DNA of 64,000 bases from Coriolopsis trogii (lineage: Eukaryota; Basidiomycota; Agaricomycetes; Polyporales; Polyporaceae). A model generated the notes under the pieces. The model was not told the DNA's origin, made no database searches, and worked only from the letters and a program-made list of their open reading frames with translations. Position numbers and translations under genes: made by a program. Positions 11,316-23,700 of the stretch are shown in pieces; position 1 is the first letter of the stretch, and each line of letters begins with the position of its first letter. The DNA is taken from positions 1,984,001 through 2,048,000 of the forward strand of contig JAHYIO010000004.1 of assembly GCA_020543525.1 (NCBI GenBank). The letters run 5' to 3'.

Positions 11316-12771
11316 TCACACTGCGAGAACATCAGGTGGTAGTGAACTACAGCATCTCTGGAGACTCGGGTTCCCCTCCTCGTCAGCGAGTTTGACCTCG
11401 CACCCGATCCCCGTGTAGTCCCCGAAATGCACCCAGTTCTTGAAATGCTCTTTCTCTTTCGACATCAGCGGCTGCATCTGCCGGACCGCGTCCTGCACCT
11501 CGCGGATCTTGTGCGAGTGAATCGCGTCGTGTTGGTCCCGCAGCGTCTTGAGGAGCTTCGCAAGTTGCTCTTCCTCGGCTATGTCCTGGACGACTCCAAA
11601 TGTTTTCTGTGAAGCACCGGCGAACCACAAGTCATACGTGGTGAATCGGGAAGCCCCCGTGTCCTCCGCGTCCTCCGTGTCCTCCGTGTCCTCCGTGTCC
11701 TCTGTGTCCTTTGTAGAGTTCTTTGTAGGATTGCCCGCAGCCTTTGCAGCCTCCGCAAGTCGCGGGGAGTAACACGTGGGGCGCTGTAGGATGGCAACAG
11801 TGGACGTACTCGACGCAAGCGCGAAGACCATGCGCACGACCGGAGGCGGGTTCTGCACGTACTGATCGAACACCCCGCACGCGTACGGGTCCATTTCCAC
11901 GAACAGCGGCTCCTTCACTCTCGTCGTATACTTCCTGCTATTCTTCACTTGGATCATGATCGCGGACTCTTTCTCTTTCACCCGCTCCTTGCCCCAGAGG
12001 ATCAGGATGATGATGTCGATTCCACTCTGGTTGTCTGTGCAAATCAGTGCCACACCGCGGGAGATAGCGAGGAGTAGGTACTCCTGGTTCACTATGCCGA
12101 AGCTGCCAGCGCCTTGACGAAGTGGTCGAAATAGACGTAGTAGTCCTTGAACGCGTCCCCCAGTCACAGCGACGTTTCCCGATGTCCTTCACAAAACAAC
12201 TGCGGAAAATTGTCAAGGCATGACCCGGTGAGAGAGGTGTCAATGAGCGCTTCGAGGAACTGCGGCACGGTGACGATACGCATAAGGGCGGCCTCTGTCA
12301 AGCCGGAGTCCTTGATGCCACCAGCATCATTGACAATGACGGGTTGCGGTCCACAAGTTCACGGAGTGCCGAGACATTGCGTCGATTCGTGGATTCGTTT
12401 TTCAACACTCCAGGTTTACTCTCCTTCATCACCATGACAATGTTGAAAAGAGCTATGTACTTGTCGTAGGAGTCGTTGGGTAACCCCTTCAGAAATAGTA
12501 TTGCAGGGTCGTTCTGCCATTCCTCAAGCTCTTTGGTCGTAAAGCGCGAGTGCGTTGCATGATGAGGCTCTGGAACCGGTAGCGTCGCTTCAAGTTGAGC
12601 TGAAGACGAGTCCTGATTCTCGGTCTGTGTGCGAGACTTCTTGACTGTTGCCGCAGCGACCGATGCGTCCGAGTTAGGCCGACGTTTCTTGCTATCCGTG
12701 TCGGTCGCAGAGCCTTGCGCAAGGACGATGATAGAATCTGGAGCGTGGTCGGCGGAGAGGTTGGCATCCAT
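11316..12771 (-). pseudogene. Decayed gene resembling a PD-(D/E)XK-type nuclease family
   Basis: An ATG at 12,771 opens 157 codons (MDANLSADHAP...FTTKELEEWQNDPAILFLKG...RRNVSALRELVDRNPS). The conserved continuation GGIKDSGLTEAALMRIVTVP and FLEALIDTSLTG appears in another frame with no intron to explain the shift. Further downstream GVALICTDNQSGIDIIILIL...AIMIQVKN is readable only after stops. D...(I/V)QVKN with hydrophobic strands is the pattern of restriction-endonuclease-like folds, and similar proteins are scattered through Agaricomycete genomes. Near the end an acidic EDT repeat is followed by FTTYDLWFAGASQKTFGV. The frameshift and stops argue for a pseudogene; the nuclease assignment is inference. 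Confidence 0.6.
11658..11713. repeat. 9-bp minisatellite coding for an EDT repeat
   Basis: About six copies of a 9-bp unit (gtgtcctcc and variants) encode Glu-Asp-Thr repeats on the minus strand in the decayed nuclease-like gene. Confidence 0.85.
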
Positions 12772-13186
12772 GGTGGTTGGACAGTAAACTCAGGTTAGGG
12801 GGCGCCGACTGGGGGATGTGTTTAAGTAAGATCGCTCAAGCGCTCATGGTCACTGTGAAGTCTACAGGTATGACTCGGAGCGGCCGTGACTCGTTTTCGT
12901 GGTCGTATGTACGGGCAGAACATTAATTCGCCCAGCACCTCAGCGGATGACGTGAGCATAGGCTTGTATGGTAAATGTTGGCGTACAACTTGGTCGCCGT
13001 TTCGCCGGTGAGCCTGCTCGCACCTCACGGAACATACAGTGATTTACAATCGTCAGCAGCCTGGCAGGAAGTGCATTCGTGTTCAAAGTCGTCGTTTTCA
13101 TTACAATACATAACGGAAGTCTCGGTTCTGGATATCCGTGAGGTCCATGAATTCCTACGCGCAAACGTTCCCATGAGTACATCACG
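12772..13186. other. Intergenic, nothing recognised
   Basis: This lies between the start of the decayed nuclease-like gene and the stop codon of the MFS transporter. No open frame or repeat of note was seen. Confidence 0.5.
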
Positions 13187-15606
13187 CTACACAGACGGCC
13201 CCAAGAAGAAGAAAGCTCGAACACGCACCTTGTCCACACGGCGCTCCGTGCGCGTCCCGTCCGGGAGGACGACCTCGATGTACACGTCCTCGTACTTCTC
13301 GTCCACAGGCTCGGCGTCGCGCCTGCTGTTCTCGCGTTTGAGCAGCTGCCGGATCGCGAGGAGGATGAGCGGGCAGATGACGTAGCAGATACCGATGATG
13401 ATCCACGGGATGTGGTTTCTGCGCGCGACGCACAACATGTCAGTATCAGCATACAACGTTGAGCATTAGCCTCGCATCAACGCGTTGAGGCAAAAATGGG
13501 CGAGGACGGGAGGGACGCACCGTGGTTGGTACTTTGCCTGCCACATGAAGGGCGCGGACGCGTTTCCGACACAGTACGCGATCAGCATGATCGCGTTCGT
13601 CGTGACCCGCTTCGTGTGGCCCGCGGTCACAGCTGAGACCCATGCTAGAGAAAGGACAAAGCCGGTAGTGCCAACGCCTGCAATCACAGCACGGCCCGTT
13701 CGTCAGTTCTCCGACCCATGCCCCGCGCAGATCACGACACGTACCGGTAAGCCACTGCGAGAACAGCAACCCGACCTTGTTCTCCCACGGCAGGAAGTTG
13801 AGGAGGAACACTCCCAAGATGTTCGGGATGAAGTAAATCGCGCCGACGTACGCGCGACTGTCCTTGTACCGCGCCGCCAGGCGCACCCCGGTGAAGATCG
13901 TCACGATCTCGATGAGACCGTCGACGCAGCCGAGGAGTGTCGTCTGCAGGTTCGAGAACCCGAAGGAGGATACGATGATCTGCCGCTGGTTCGTCAGGCT
14001 GTTGGGGACGTTGTCCAGCGCGGAGAAGAGCGCAAAGAGCCACGTCTTGGGGTCCGTCAGCGCCTCGTAGAACCTGTAAAATGCGACGAGCACAAGCGAG
14101 ACGCAGGCCGGGCGCGCGGGAGGGGGAATTCAATGTTGAGCAGGGGGCCCATGGACGACAGATGACGTACTGGTCAGGTTTGAAGTGCTTGTTCTCGACT
14201 CCGGTTTGGTTCTCCTACATGTGTGTCACGTGTGGATGAACAACCGTACCTTGCAACACCATGACGTGAGAGGCGAGAAGACGAACCTGGATGCGCTTGA
14301 CGGCCTGAGCCCGTTCGAGTGGCGTCAGGAACCAGGCGTTCGTGGGCGAGTCTGGGAAAAAGAACCTGGAACGGGCTCCGTTGAGCCACATTAACAACTT
14401 CGGAACGCTCAGAACACTTGCCAGTATAGGACCGCGCATATGAGTGTCAATGTGCCAGTAATAATCATCAACCTAAGACCGCCCACGATGTCAGCGCGGT
14501 CCGCAACGTAACATCTGGTCGATCTCACCATTGCCATGGCTCGAAGTTCTCTGTCTTGATGTGCAGCGTTCCGAAGCTGATGAATCCTGAGATAATTTGG
14601 GCTTCAACACGTCACTGTCAGTTGCTGCGTGTGCCTGTAGTAGAGTGACAGCCGACGTACCGGTGCCATTCATCAAGACTGAAGACGCGTCGAGGGATGA
14701 ATAGAATGAGCAAAAGATTTGACGCGATCGACGGATGGACTCACACCAGTACCCGACACGCAGCGTCTGTTCGGTGCGCGTGTAGAACATGGAGCTGACG
14801 ATCATGAAGCCGGCGGTGATCGAACCCTCGCACATGCCGAGGATGAAACGAACCGCAAAGAGACCACCGAAGTTCGTGCATGCGGCATGCGAGCAGAGCG
14901 CGACGCCCCATACGAAGATGTTGATGCTGCGATGCAAAGTATAAATACACGCGGTCCGACGTCGACGGATGAATGTCATACGCGAATACTTACCTCATCC
15001 ATTTGCCCACCGGGAATTTCTGGAGTGCTAGGTTCTGGGGGTACTCGAAGGCGAGATAGCTCAGGTAGAAGATGGTACCGAGCCTAGGAAGAGTAAGTCC
15101 ATGCACATCCGATACAGCGATCCGACACACCAGTTATATCTGATCAGGCAATGAAGTCAATCGGAGACATCGGACAGCCGGTAATGTATAGACGTACTGG
15201 TTAGTCGTTAGGTGCGTCGAAGTTCTATGCAGTCGCGATGGTGAGTTTTGTGACAGAACGGGTATCATATACGCCACAGAGACCAAACATACCGTATACC
15301 GAGAATCGCAGAGCTTCCCAGTGTCGTCTTGTCCATGAACTGGATCCAATACAGAACTGGATCAGGCCACCATGAGTATAACGACGATTTCTAGAAAGTC
15401 CTTCGAGCAAACTTACCGCACATGAGAGGTAGGATATGCCAGTCAATCTTCTTCCGAAGCCTGGCAGACTCCTCCGGAGTCAGTTCACGGTCAAGGCCGG
15501 CAGCGAGCTGGGCAGCGGTGTCGACATCCTTGTCGGCGGCCGCGACGTGCACGGTCACAGCGGGCTTCTTCTCGTCCGAGTCGGCCAAAGAGCCTTTGCT
15601 ACTCAT
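13187..15606 (-). CDS. MFS transporter, allantoate permease (Dal5-like) type
   Basis: Predicted plasma-membrane proton symporter for an organic anion (allantoate, ureidosuccinate, vitamin or similar). Fourteen exons splice in frame to 509 aa, the usual length of this anion:cation symporter family. Landmarks in order: cytosolic N-terminus with LTPEESARLRKKIDWHILPL; VLYWIQFMDKTTLGSSAILG; LGTIFYLSYLAFEYPQNLAL; GGLFAVRFILGMCEGSITAG; the central loop ending ENQTGVENKHFK; NSLTNQRQIIVSSFG; AGHTKRVTTNAIM; and the tail ENSRRDAEPVDEKYEDVYIE. Exon 4 is a 9-nt micro-exon (15,131-15,139), exon 7 is 18 nt, and intron 9 (14,421 to 14,366) has a GC-AG donor. The stop is at 13,187-13,189. The substrate cannot be inferred. 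Confidence 0.9.
15131..15139 (-). other. 9-nt micro-exon of the MFS transporter
   Basis: The sequence ATATAACTG lies between canonical boundaries: gtacgt...gatcag upstream (58-nt intron) and gtgtgt...cctag downstream (47-nt intron). With it the junction reads CA-A TAT AAC TG-G, giving Gln-Tyr-Asn-Trp before LGTIF, the residues expected in this family. Without it, conserved residues are lost. Confidence 0.85.
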
Positions 15607-16030
15607 GTTGTCGGATGAGATATGACCGGAGGAAGAGAGGACCAGAGTCGGGGGAGCTTGATGGAGCAGCCACGTCCTTCTTAAGGCGCCATCATATCGA
15701 AGGGCGATAAGTGGGTCGTACATGTGACGGAATTCTCATGCTTGTCGGACAGTCCGCCATTCCGTAGAATGGCGTTTTCGACGGCAATTCTCAATGCCTG
15801 GCGTTATCTACTCCAGGGAAGAACGCTAGACTCGTGCTATCGCCTCTGTCTGCTGATAGTGGGGTAGCGCTATCAGGGAGTACTATCCGTGCGTCGAGAG
15901 CAGGGGATATCGCGTCTGGCCGGAATGCGACGAGGATAGATTTCCGGGAGTGGCACTAGGGTCTTCGCTGTCTGTTGTGTGGGCAAGAGGAAGATGATGC
16001 AGATTCTGCCGTAGATGCGTACCTTGTTCT
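15607..16030. other. Upstream region of the MFS gene
   Basis: It contains the presumed promoter of the transporter. The left-hand remainder of the small minus-strand open frame interrupted by the MITE reaches an in-frame stop at about 15,970. No other gene is seen. Confidence 0.4.
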
Positions 16031-16985
16031 CACTATGCGCCCGAAACTTCGTGGTTGCCACGAAGATGACCACGAATACTACTTCGTAAATAGTATGCAA
16101 TATGTTCGTGTTAGTCACGAACATCTGAATCAAGCGCTGGAATGAAGAGTTCTTTAAAAATGTCGTGATGATCAGGGTTATTTTGTCCACACCACGAATA
16201 CATCCGTAGCCGCAAATGCATGGTATTCACGAAGTACTTCGTGTACTACACGAAGACTCTATACGGGAACGTTGCCTCGCTCAATCCCATTACACATCAC
16301 ACTGCTTATTGGCATGAACAGAGATGTATTCCAATGTTATGTATACAAATACATGATATACGTAGTCAGAATCGTACAATGGAAATGCAATACAAATAGT
16401 ATGATAACACTCGTGAACATAGGTCATCACACCATTCCTCTGCGCCTCTGCACCCTACACGCCACCATCCAATACTCACAGGGAGGGGCCAATCAGCTAC
16501 TTGGGACTCCTGTTTGATGCGAGAGCGCCGCGCAAAGGGTCTTGAGACACGGATCCGGACGGCAAGCCAGCCAGCAGAGCAGAACCAGTCACCTTAGTCT
16601 CCAGCCTAGCCCAGCAGTCAGAAGCCCCCAGTAGCCAGCAGAAGCCCCAGATCAGCTCGAGTTCACAGCCGTAGACACAGGTAGAAAGCCAGCCACGCAA
16701 GGACACAGAGGAGGCTTGGAGGACCAGGACCAGGAGACGGTTACCGACAGAGCTCGAGGGCGTATACGTAGTCAAGTGAAAACTGCGAAGTCTCGTCGCC
16801 AGACGCCGGGACAAGCGGGTTTAGGGCAAGCTCCAAGGCGCTGGGAGACAGATTCCGGGACTTCCGGATGAACTTCGTGGTATGTACGAACATGAGAGAT
16901 CACGAATTTGCCACGAATTCACTTCGTGATGTATAATTTCCACGAAGCATCTTCGTGGGCGGTAAGACTTCCGGGGCGCATAGTG
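16031..16985. mobile_element. 955-bp MITE-like element with TIRs and TCT target duplication
   Basis: The left end CACTATGCGCCC at 16,031 reappears inverted at the right end (16,974-16,985). Similarity continues inward: both ends reach a CCACGAAGATG block. Both flanks read TCT (16,028-16,030 and 16,986-16,988), consistent with a 3-bp target duplication as in PIF/Harbinger elements. Subterminal zones at about 16,050-16,260 and 16,870-16,965 carry many CACGAA/TTCGTG hexamers, often as palindromes such as cacgaagtacttcgtg. No transposase is encoded, so it is non-autonomous. The superfamily call is inference from duplication length. Confidence 0.75.
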
Positions 16986-17787
16986 TCTTCTGCCGATACG
17001 AGGACGCCGGACGTCTTCCGTGGAGAGTCGTACAGGGCTATCGTCTTCAGACAACACATAGCGTGTTAGGATGCGACATTCGGACTCTCCGTGGCGGGTG
17101 GCGATGAGGGCCTCAGGGTTATCGCGCAGCCAACTAACGATGAGGGATACGTCTTGAGCCATATCGCAGAGATAGAAATGCGTTATCGGGCCAGACTCCA
17201 GGCAGATGGGAGGATGAAGTGAGAGCAAAGCAGATACATACATCAGGCTCGGCGGGCGTGGTCATGATGGAAGAGCTCGAGGACGAGGAGGACGACGACG
17301 AGGACGAGGACGACAAGGACGAGGAAGAGGAGGGATGCCAAGTTGTGGGCGCTTGGCTACATCCGCCGCCCGCGACGGCCAATGGCCATCATCATGCTTG
17401 TCCAGGACCTTCAAATTGCTCTTCCTTCATCCTCACTTGTTCTCCCATTCTTCCACAATTGCTTGTACATCTACCCCTGGCCGCCAACTTCCGGGCTTCT
17501 CACTCAAACTCTGGTATTCGCTGTCTTCAACTATCATCCCCACAGTGCCCATACATACCTTAATGCGGAATAGAATGCCACTCGCACAATCGCGTGGTTG
17601 CTGGGCGTGGGCTAGGAGAATGCGAAGGACTGGTTGAGCGGCGTCTTCATACATTACTCCTCCGTCTGAGCCCTCTGCGGTCTATGCGCTCCCTCCGGTT
17701 CGTCTTTCCATTAATTCAGACGTGATATGTCATCAACCGCGATCTCTTTGCCATGCGTCTGTGTAGTATGACCTCCCATACATCACT
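16986..17787. other. Intergenic region with a purine-rich tract and an interrupted small ORF
   Basis: A minus-strand open frame begins at ATG 17,162 (MAQDVSLIVSWLRDNPEALI...) and runs into the MITE at 16,985. Across the MITE, after one TCT copy is discounted, the frame continues to a nearby stop, so the element may have hit a small gene of under 90 codons. A GA-rich tract at about 17,266-17,335 gives Glu/Asp or poly-Ser open frames that I regard as low-complexity artefacts. Confidence 0.35.
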
Positions 17788-20700
17788 CTACGTCGACGAT
17801 CTCATCTCTCGTACCCAGGCCGAGAAGTCACTCTCGGAACGACTTTTGTCCATGCCCGGATTTTCCAGCGGCCAGGTACCTTGTCGTGCAGGAGGGATTC
17901 GTCTCACGCTGGAGTCGCCTGCCGGGTCCGACTCGAGTACGCTTCGTGCCAGGAGGAGCAGCATGTCCTCCATCCGCTGCAACCTGTTGTCGATCAGCTC
18001 CATCTTCCCCGAGAGGCCAGTTCTGACGACGTCGACCTTTGCGTCAGACGTCAGGAAGTTCTGCTCGATCCGGTGCTGAAGCTCTTGGAGGTTGCCCTCG
18101 AGGGTACTGATTCTTTTGTCCAGGGCGGCCGCTCGTTCAGCTTCGGGGCTCGTACCCGAGTCGAGCGGTTGGCACCGGACGAGTGTGTGGGTCGGTTGGT
18201 GTTCACCAGACGAGATGCCTCCGAACTTGGCATCGCACTCAGCGCAGATGAAGACCTCGTCTACGTTTCAGAATCAGTAAACAAGAGTTGCGCGAGCATC
18301 CAAATGGCGAGACGCACCATCGCACTCGATACAGTACCAACAAGGTTGTTCAACACGCTTACCGCAGCCCTTTCTCGCGCATAGGAGGGGGTCCTTTGTC
18401 GTTTCCTCCGTATCCGCCGTCTGTGGAGCACTTTCAGGGGTGGAGGTGAACAGACTGCGAGCCCGCTTGAGCGACATAGCCCCATTACGATACAGCATCC
18501 CGAGTTCGCGCTGTTGGTGAACGAGCGTGCGGACTTTGATCATGTTGTGCGAGGGAAGGTGCGGTGTCGTCAGATCATCGCGAGTCTCGAGCGTGACCTC
18601 GCCCCCATAGCATTCTGGTTTATCGCATATGTCGATAGTGGATCGTATTCCGCAGTCGAGGCAGATGATGCGTGCACCCTCTACCTGGTTCCCGCATACA
18701 TCACAGCCTATGTTGCTACGCGATATTAAGTTCATGTCTATCAGAGAAGAGCGAGGGGCGGTACGTACATGTGTTTCAAGACCATTCGCGATCTAAGCTC
18801 GTACTCCACACTGTAGAAGCGTGCCTCCCACGGCGTCATACGGCGCTGGCACTCAGACAAGGTCTGGAGTTCTTCTGGGGTCAGCACCGCGCCGTCGCTG
18901 CGCAAGAGAATCGCGATGAAGCGGCGCGCAACCTGCCAGCGAGCATAGAACCACGACCACCGGAACCGCGTGCGCCGCACTTCATCTATGATGGCAGAGC
19001 ATGCGAAATTCCATCGCGCTCGGGCTTTGTTCTCTTCCAGCTCTTTTGGCAGTGGGCGGAAGCACATGAGCTCGCACGGGGTGCGCTTGAACAGCATTTG
19101 AGAGGGCATGTCGTCCCGGTCGAGGCCGTATGACCCTGTGAGCGTCTCCTCATCCACGAGCTCGCATCTGAAGTGCTGAGTGGAAAATCGGGACTCGTAG
19201 ACCCTTTGAAAGGTGTAGGTGACCTTCCCATCCTCTCCAACTTCGTACTCTCCTGTCATCGTCCAAGTCACTCCCGCGGGCGCGTAGCCCGAACACGTTA
19301 CCTGCTTCGGGTTCTCCGTAGAGACGTGAAAGTCCATTGAGATCATGGCTTGGAAAGGGAAGCGTTCTGCGTCACCAGCGTACCCGGACCAGTGACCTAG
19401 TCTGTCAGCGAGTAAATATCGTGAGCTACAGCATTTCTCCCATACTCGTCAGAGTGTCACTCACAGCGCACGTAGTGCAGGCTCGGCACAGAGGTCTTGC
19501 TCGGTTTCGATGAAATCGCCCGACGGCCGCAATTTCTCTATGTTCGCAATGGGATGAATGAGGATGCTAGAATCAACGTCTTGCTTCTCCACGCTGTCGT
19601 CGTATTCGTATGCAACGTATTCCGCCTTCTTCAGGCGCTCGATGGACCAGAACTCTTCGCTTTTGTGCCAATGCTGGAACTGGACAACATGCTAAGGTGA
19701 GCCGAAGAGGAAATGATAGGACTATTGGAGTCACTCTACCATCTCGAAGCCGAAGATCTTGAAATGATAATCCGGATTGAGCTTTTGTTGCTTGAAAAGA
19801 TCTGTAAGAACAGCTCTGAGTTGTCGGCCCAATGACAATGTGCATCTATGTTACACAATGACGACTTACTGCAGAGGTCAAAGTAACGATCATTGACCGT
19901 CGAATATACCCAAACTAGGGTATCTTCCGCGTCCGAAAGCTCGTCCGTGTCAAGGATATGCATCCTTCCGAGATGCATAACCTCGTAGTGGCGTTGCAAG
20001 ATCAAGTATAGGAGCGGGAATACATACTGCCGTCGTGTCAGACTTCAGGGATTTAAGTTGATAGGAACACGTCGATACGTACTTTCTCGATCCGTCCTGG
20101 GCCCGTTATCAGGTCCAGAGAGTCCTGTGCGTCGATGTCGTAGTTGAATCTCTCCAGATTCTCCCGTAGGCGCGCCTCCTCGCCCTCGATGTGCGTCTGG
20201 AACTTGGAAAAAAGGACGTCATCTACCGGAATCCGGCGAAACCCAGCGGTAAGCTCTGTAGCGGGCGACCAAATCGCATACAGATACTTCGCGAGCTCTG
20301 CTCGATTGACGGGCAAGACGTGGTCCTTGAGAGAGAACATCTTGGAGAGGATGTGATCGATCTTCTCGCAGTAGGTGCTCATGACCATCTGGAAGCCTGC
20401 CGCCCAATATGCTAGCCAATGTAACAAGCTAGGCGAAGCACTCGATGTTAGAGCAGTAGCAAGGTCTGGTACCAGAATCAAAGCCTACCTCCAATCGGCC
20501 GGCCGAGCCTTCGTAAACGCATTGACCTCGGCGATGGTGATGAACCCGGACGCGTCATCATCGAACGCCTCGATGATGGGTTGTAGCCTAGTCACGTTGA
20601 CGTATTCGAGGGCCCACTCATCCGATTCGCGCAGCAGGCTCCCCGTGGAGGCGACAGGGGTCGTGCCTGAAGTCCGCTTCAGGTGGTCAAGTTCATCGCG

Positions 20701-23700
20701 GAAGTGGTCTCGTAAAGCTAGTACAAAATGCCGTGCCTTGACATTGCCCCTCCATCGCTGTTCAGATTTGTCAGTCACAAGTGTCTCCCTGTTGCGAGGC
20801 ACTCACCATGTCTCCCCAAACCTTACGAATATCCTAGGGCGTGGAAAGCACTCAGTATGGAGCGATACCATGAATAGGTCATGGGACTACTTACGGGATC
20901 TTCGATACGTTCATGAGGCCCGGAGCTGAATGACTTGATCACCCGGTCGGTCTCACTCGTCATCGTGCGACGGAGTTCCTCAAGCTCGCGACGCTGCATC
21001 TCGAACTTTGCCTCGAACTGCTTCAAGTTGTCGCGCACAGCGACGTTGATGTCCGTCTTGAGCTCCTTCTGCAGGTCCTTGAACTCGGCTTCCGCTGAGG
21101 CATGTGCTCCGTAGCGACGGTCCGCAGGGCGAGTAGCCAGTCCCTCGGATGCGCTCTTGTATTCGAAGAGAGCCCTGAGCTTTTGATTGTCCCTGAGTAC
21201 TACCTCAGGGCCTCCAAGTTTGGCCAACTGTGTCTGGAGCGCGAGTTCCTCTGGAGACATGCACGCGTGGAAGTAGTCGAGGAGTCGCTTCATCCTACGA
21301 GGTACATCAGGAAAAATCCCCCCTCCTAATAAGATCTAATCAATATATGATGAGACATAATAAGGGGATTTGGATCGATTAGATCAATTATATCTCAAAA
21401 GTTAAATCCCTTCTAATTAACGAGCATAAGGACGCCATTAGATGGCATTTAGGTGTCTCCTCGTCATTCCACTCATCACGCATATGTCAGATATCCAGTG
21501 AATATGCATATATTCAGCTAACTACTACAAGAGAGGGCAGATATGTACAACATGTATATAGCGGTGGAAGCTCACCGGATGATCACTGACCCACTTTGGA
21601 GGAAGACGTTCACTACAGAGCTGTGGCAAGAGTGAACACAGTCAGCACCGGTCAACAATATGGTCATAAGCGTGGTGCCTACACACCTGGTCTCTGAACA
21701 CAGCGGGCAAGATAGTGGGTGTGATACGCTATGGAAGACATCCCTGAAGAGACAATGGCGGGGATCAGGCCCAGGACACGTTGAATTGCAGTTGCATGGA
21801 CGTACCAGGCGCAACCAGAAGATACAACCGTCATGAGGTCAAGTAGTGTGCACACATTGACGTCCTTCCTGAGATGCGGTGATCGGGAGGAAGTCATCAA
21901 AGATGCAATTGGGCGGGGTCAAGCGTCATAAAGAGCATAGATGTCCTGCCGACAGTGATGGTAAAACGTGTAAAACGAGAGCCTAGACACGGAAACGATC
22001 GGGACTGACCACATGGCACAACCTCCTATCAAGGAGACCGTATGTGAGTAACTATCTTGACCTTGATGCCGAGGGCCATAGCGTCGTCCATGGTCTGCCT
22101 GGTGTCGGGGTCAAAGGTGCCACGAAGGGGGTCAAAGATGGTGGGAACACCAATGAAGTTGATGCCATTGATCTCACCTTGGCGACAAGTCAGTCTCAAG
22201 GTCTGATTGCGCATGTGGGGCTTAGTGATGATACTGGCAACGCGCTTGGGCTTGCGTGAGGGCTCCTCGAGTAGCTGAGATCGGCACCCTGCTCATCTAC
22301 GAGATTGAAAGGCTTGAAGTCGAGGAGCTCGATGCGGGGACGCACTCACCAATGGCCCCCACATGCAGATACCAATATCGTCCTGGTTCTCAGCACGGGA
22401 AGAGGTGGCGCGGGCTACATCCTCAGCCCACAGGGAGCCGTAGGTGCGGAGTGTCACGAGCTCCTCAATGGCGATGATACGGTTAACGATGGTCGTGTAC
22501 TTGACGAGCTGCTGAGCCCAGTAGCGACCATACTTGACAAGTCGCCCGTTGGATGTCGTGCAAGTAAAGAGAAGCGAGGATGGCGGCGATGACGAGTGCG
22601 AGGTCATCGTAGTACGAGGCGAAGTGTCAATGTGAGACCAGAGGGGACACGTCAGCGGGGCGGCTTAGTCAGATATTCCCACACCATCTTGGATCGACGC
22701 TCGTCTTATTGCACGCCTTGTTGCTGCTATGCTCCTCCCTCAGACAGTCGCACTCGTAGCTACCAATTTATGGACACACGCCGCAGGGCAACGTGTCTCG
22801 CTTCCTCCGCTGGGAAGATCACGAACACCATCACTGCGTCCGGGCTTAGCCAGCTATGTAGCGCCGGGTTCGTGTGCACTGCCGCGCTCACGACTTGCTT
22901 CAGGCTCAGGTATGTATGCTTGGAGCCGTGGTTCTGAGGTTTGGGCACGAGTTTGATCCGCCTTCATGCGGGATCCTGGACAGGCCATGCATGTGTCTGA
23001 AGGACTGTTTGCAGTGTGGTAACCCGAGCAGGGACTTTACAAAGTGTTGTCCTCCCCCAGCAAATAGTGTACTATCCATTTCTTTTCCCTGCGCAGGCAT
23101 GAATGTGACTGCCGCAACGACACTGAAGTGGATATGGTTGAGTACATAAAATGTAAGGAGAGTCCGAATATCTCATTGAGACAGCTGAGTGGGGCCTGAG
23201 ACCAATTGGTTCGCATTGAATTGCCAGTTAGTGACGAGAGGACAATAAGTTCACGCTAAGATCTAAGTAAGCCCTAATTAGAGCGGGGGATTTTTGCTGA
23301 TGTAATGTTAACACGACCGAGTCAGGTAGATACGCCGGAACAACTCACTGGTCCTCGATGTCGTCCAACTTGTCGTTGACCATGTTGACACCTTGCCCGA
23401 TATACAGCGAGAGCGCCAGTTGGAACTCCTTGCATCGCGTCTTGAATGCCTTCGCATATCCCTGTAGCTGCGAGTCCCACGAAGAGCATTTGACCACCTT
23501 CGTCCATATCTTCTGCTTAGAGTATGTGTTGCAGGCGTTGGCGCAGTTTGTGATATCTTCAACCGTCTTGTCGATCAAACCTTGCATGCGCCCTTGCACC
23601 GTGCGTTTGTCCTCGCCGGCGCGCTTGTCTCTGTCAATACTCTGTAACCTGTTGTCGTCATTGCGATGTGAGTAAGCCAAGTGACACCGCAGACTGCGTA

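Noticed and set aside
17219..17563. Acidic EDEEDDDEDE open frame
   Set aside because: Generated by a purine-rich low-complexity tract; no flanking domains or splice support.
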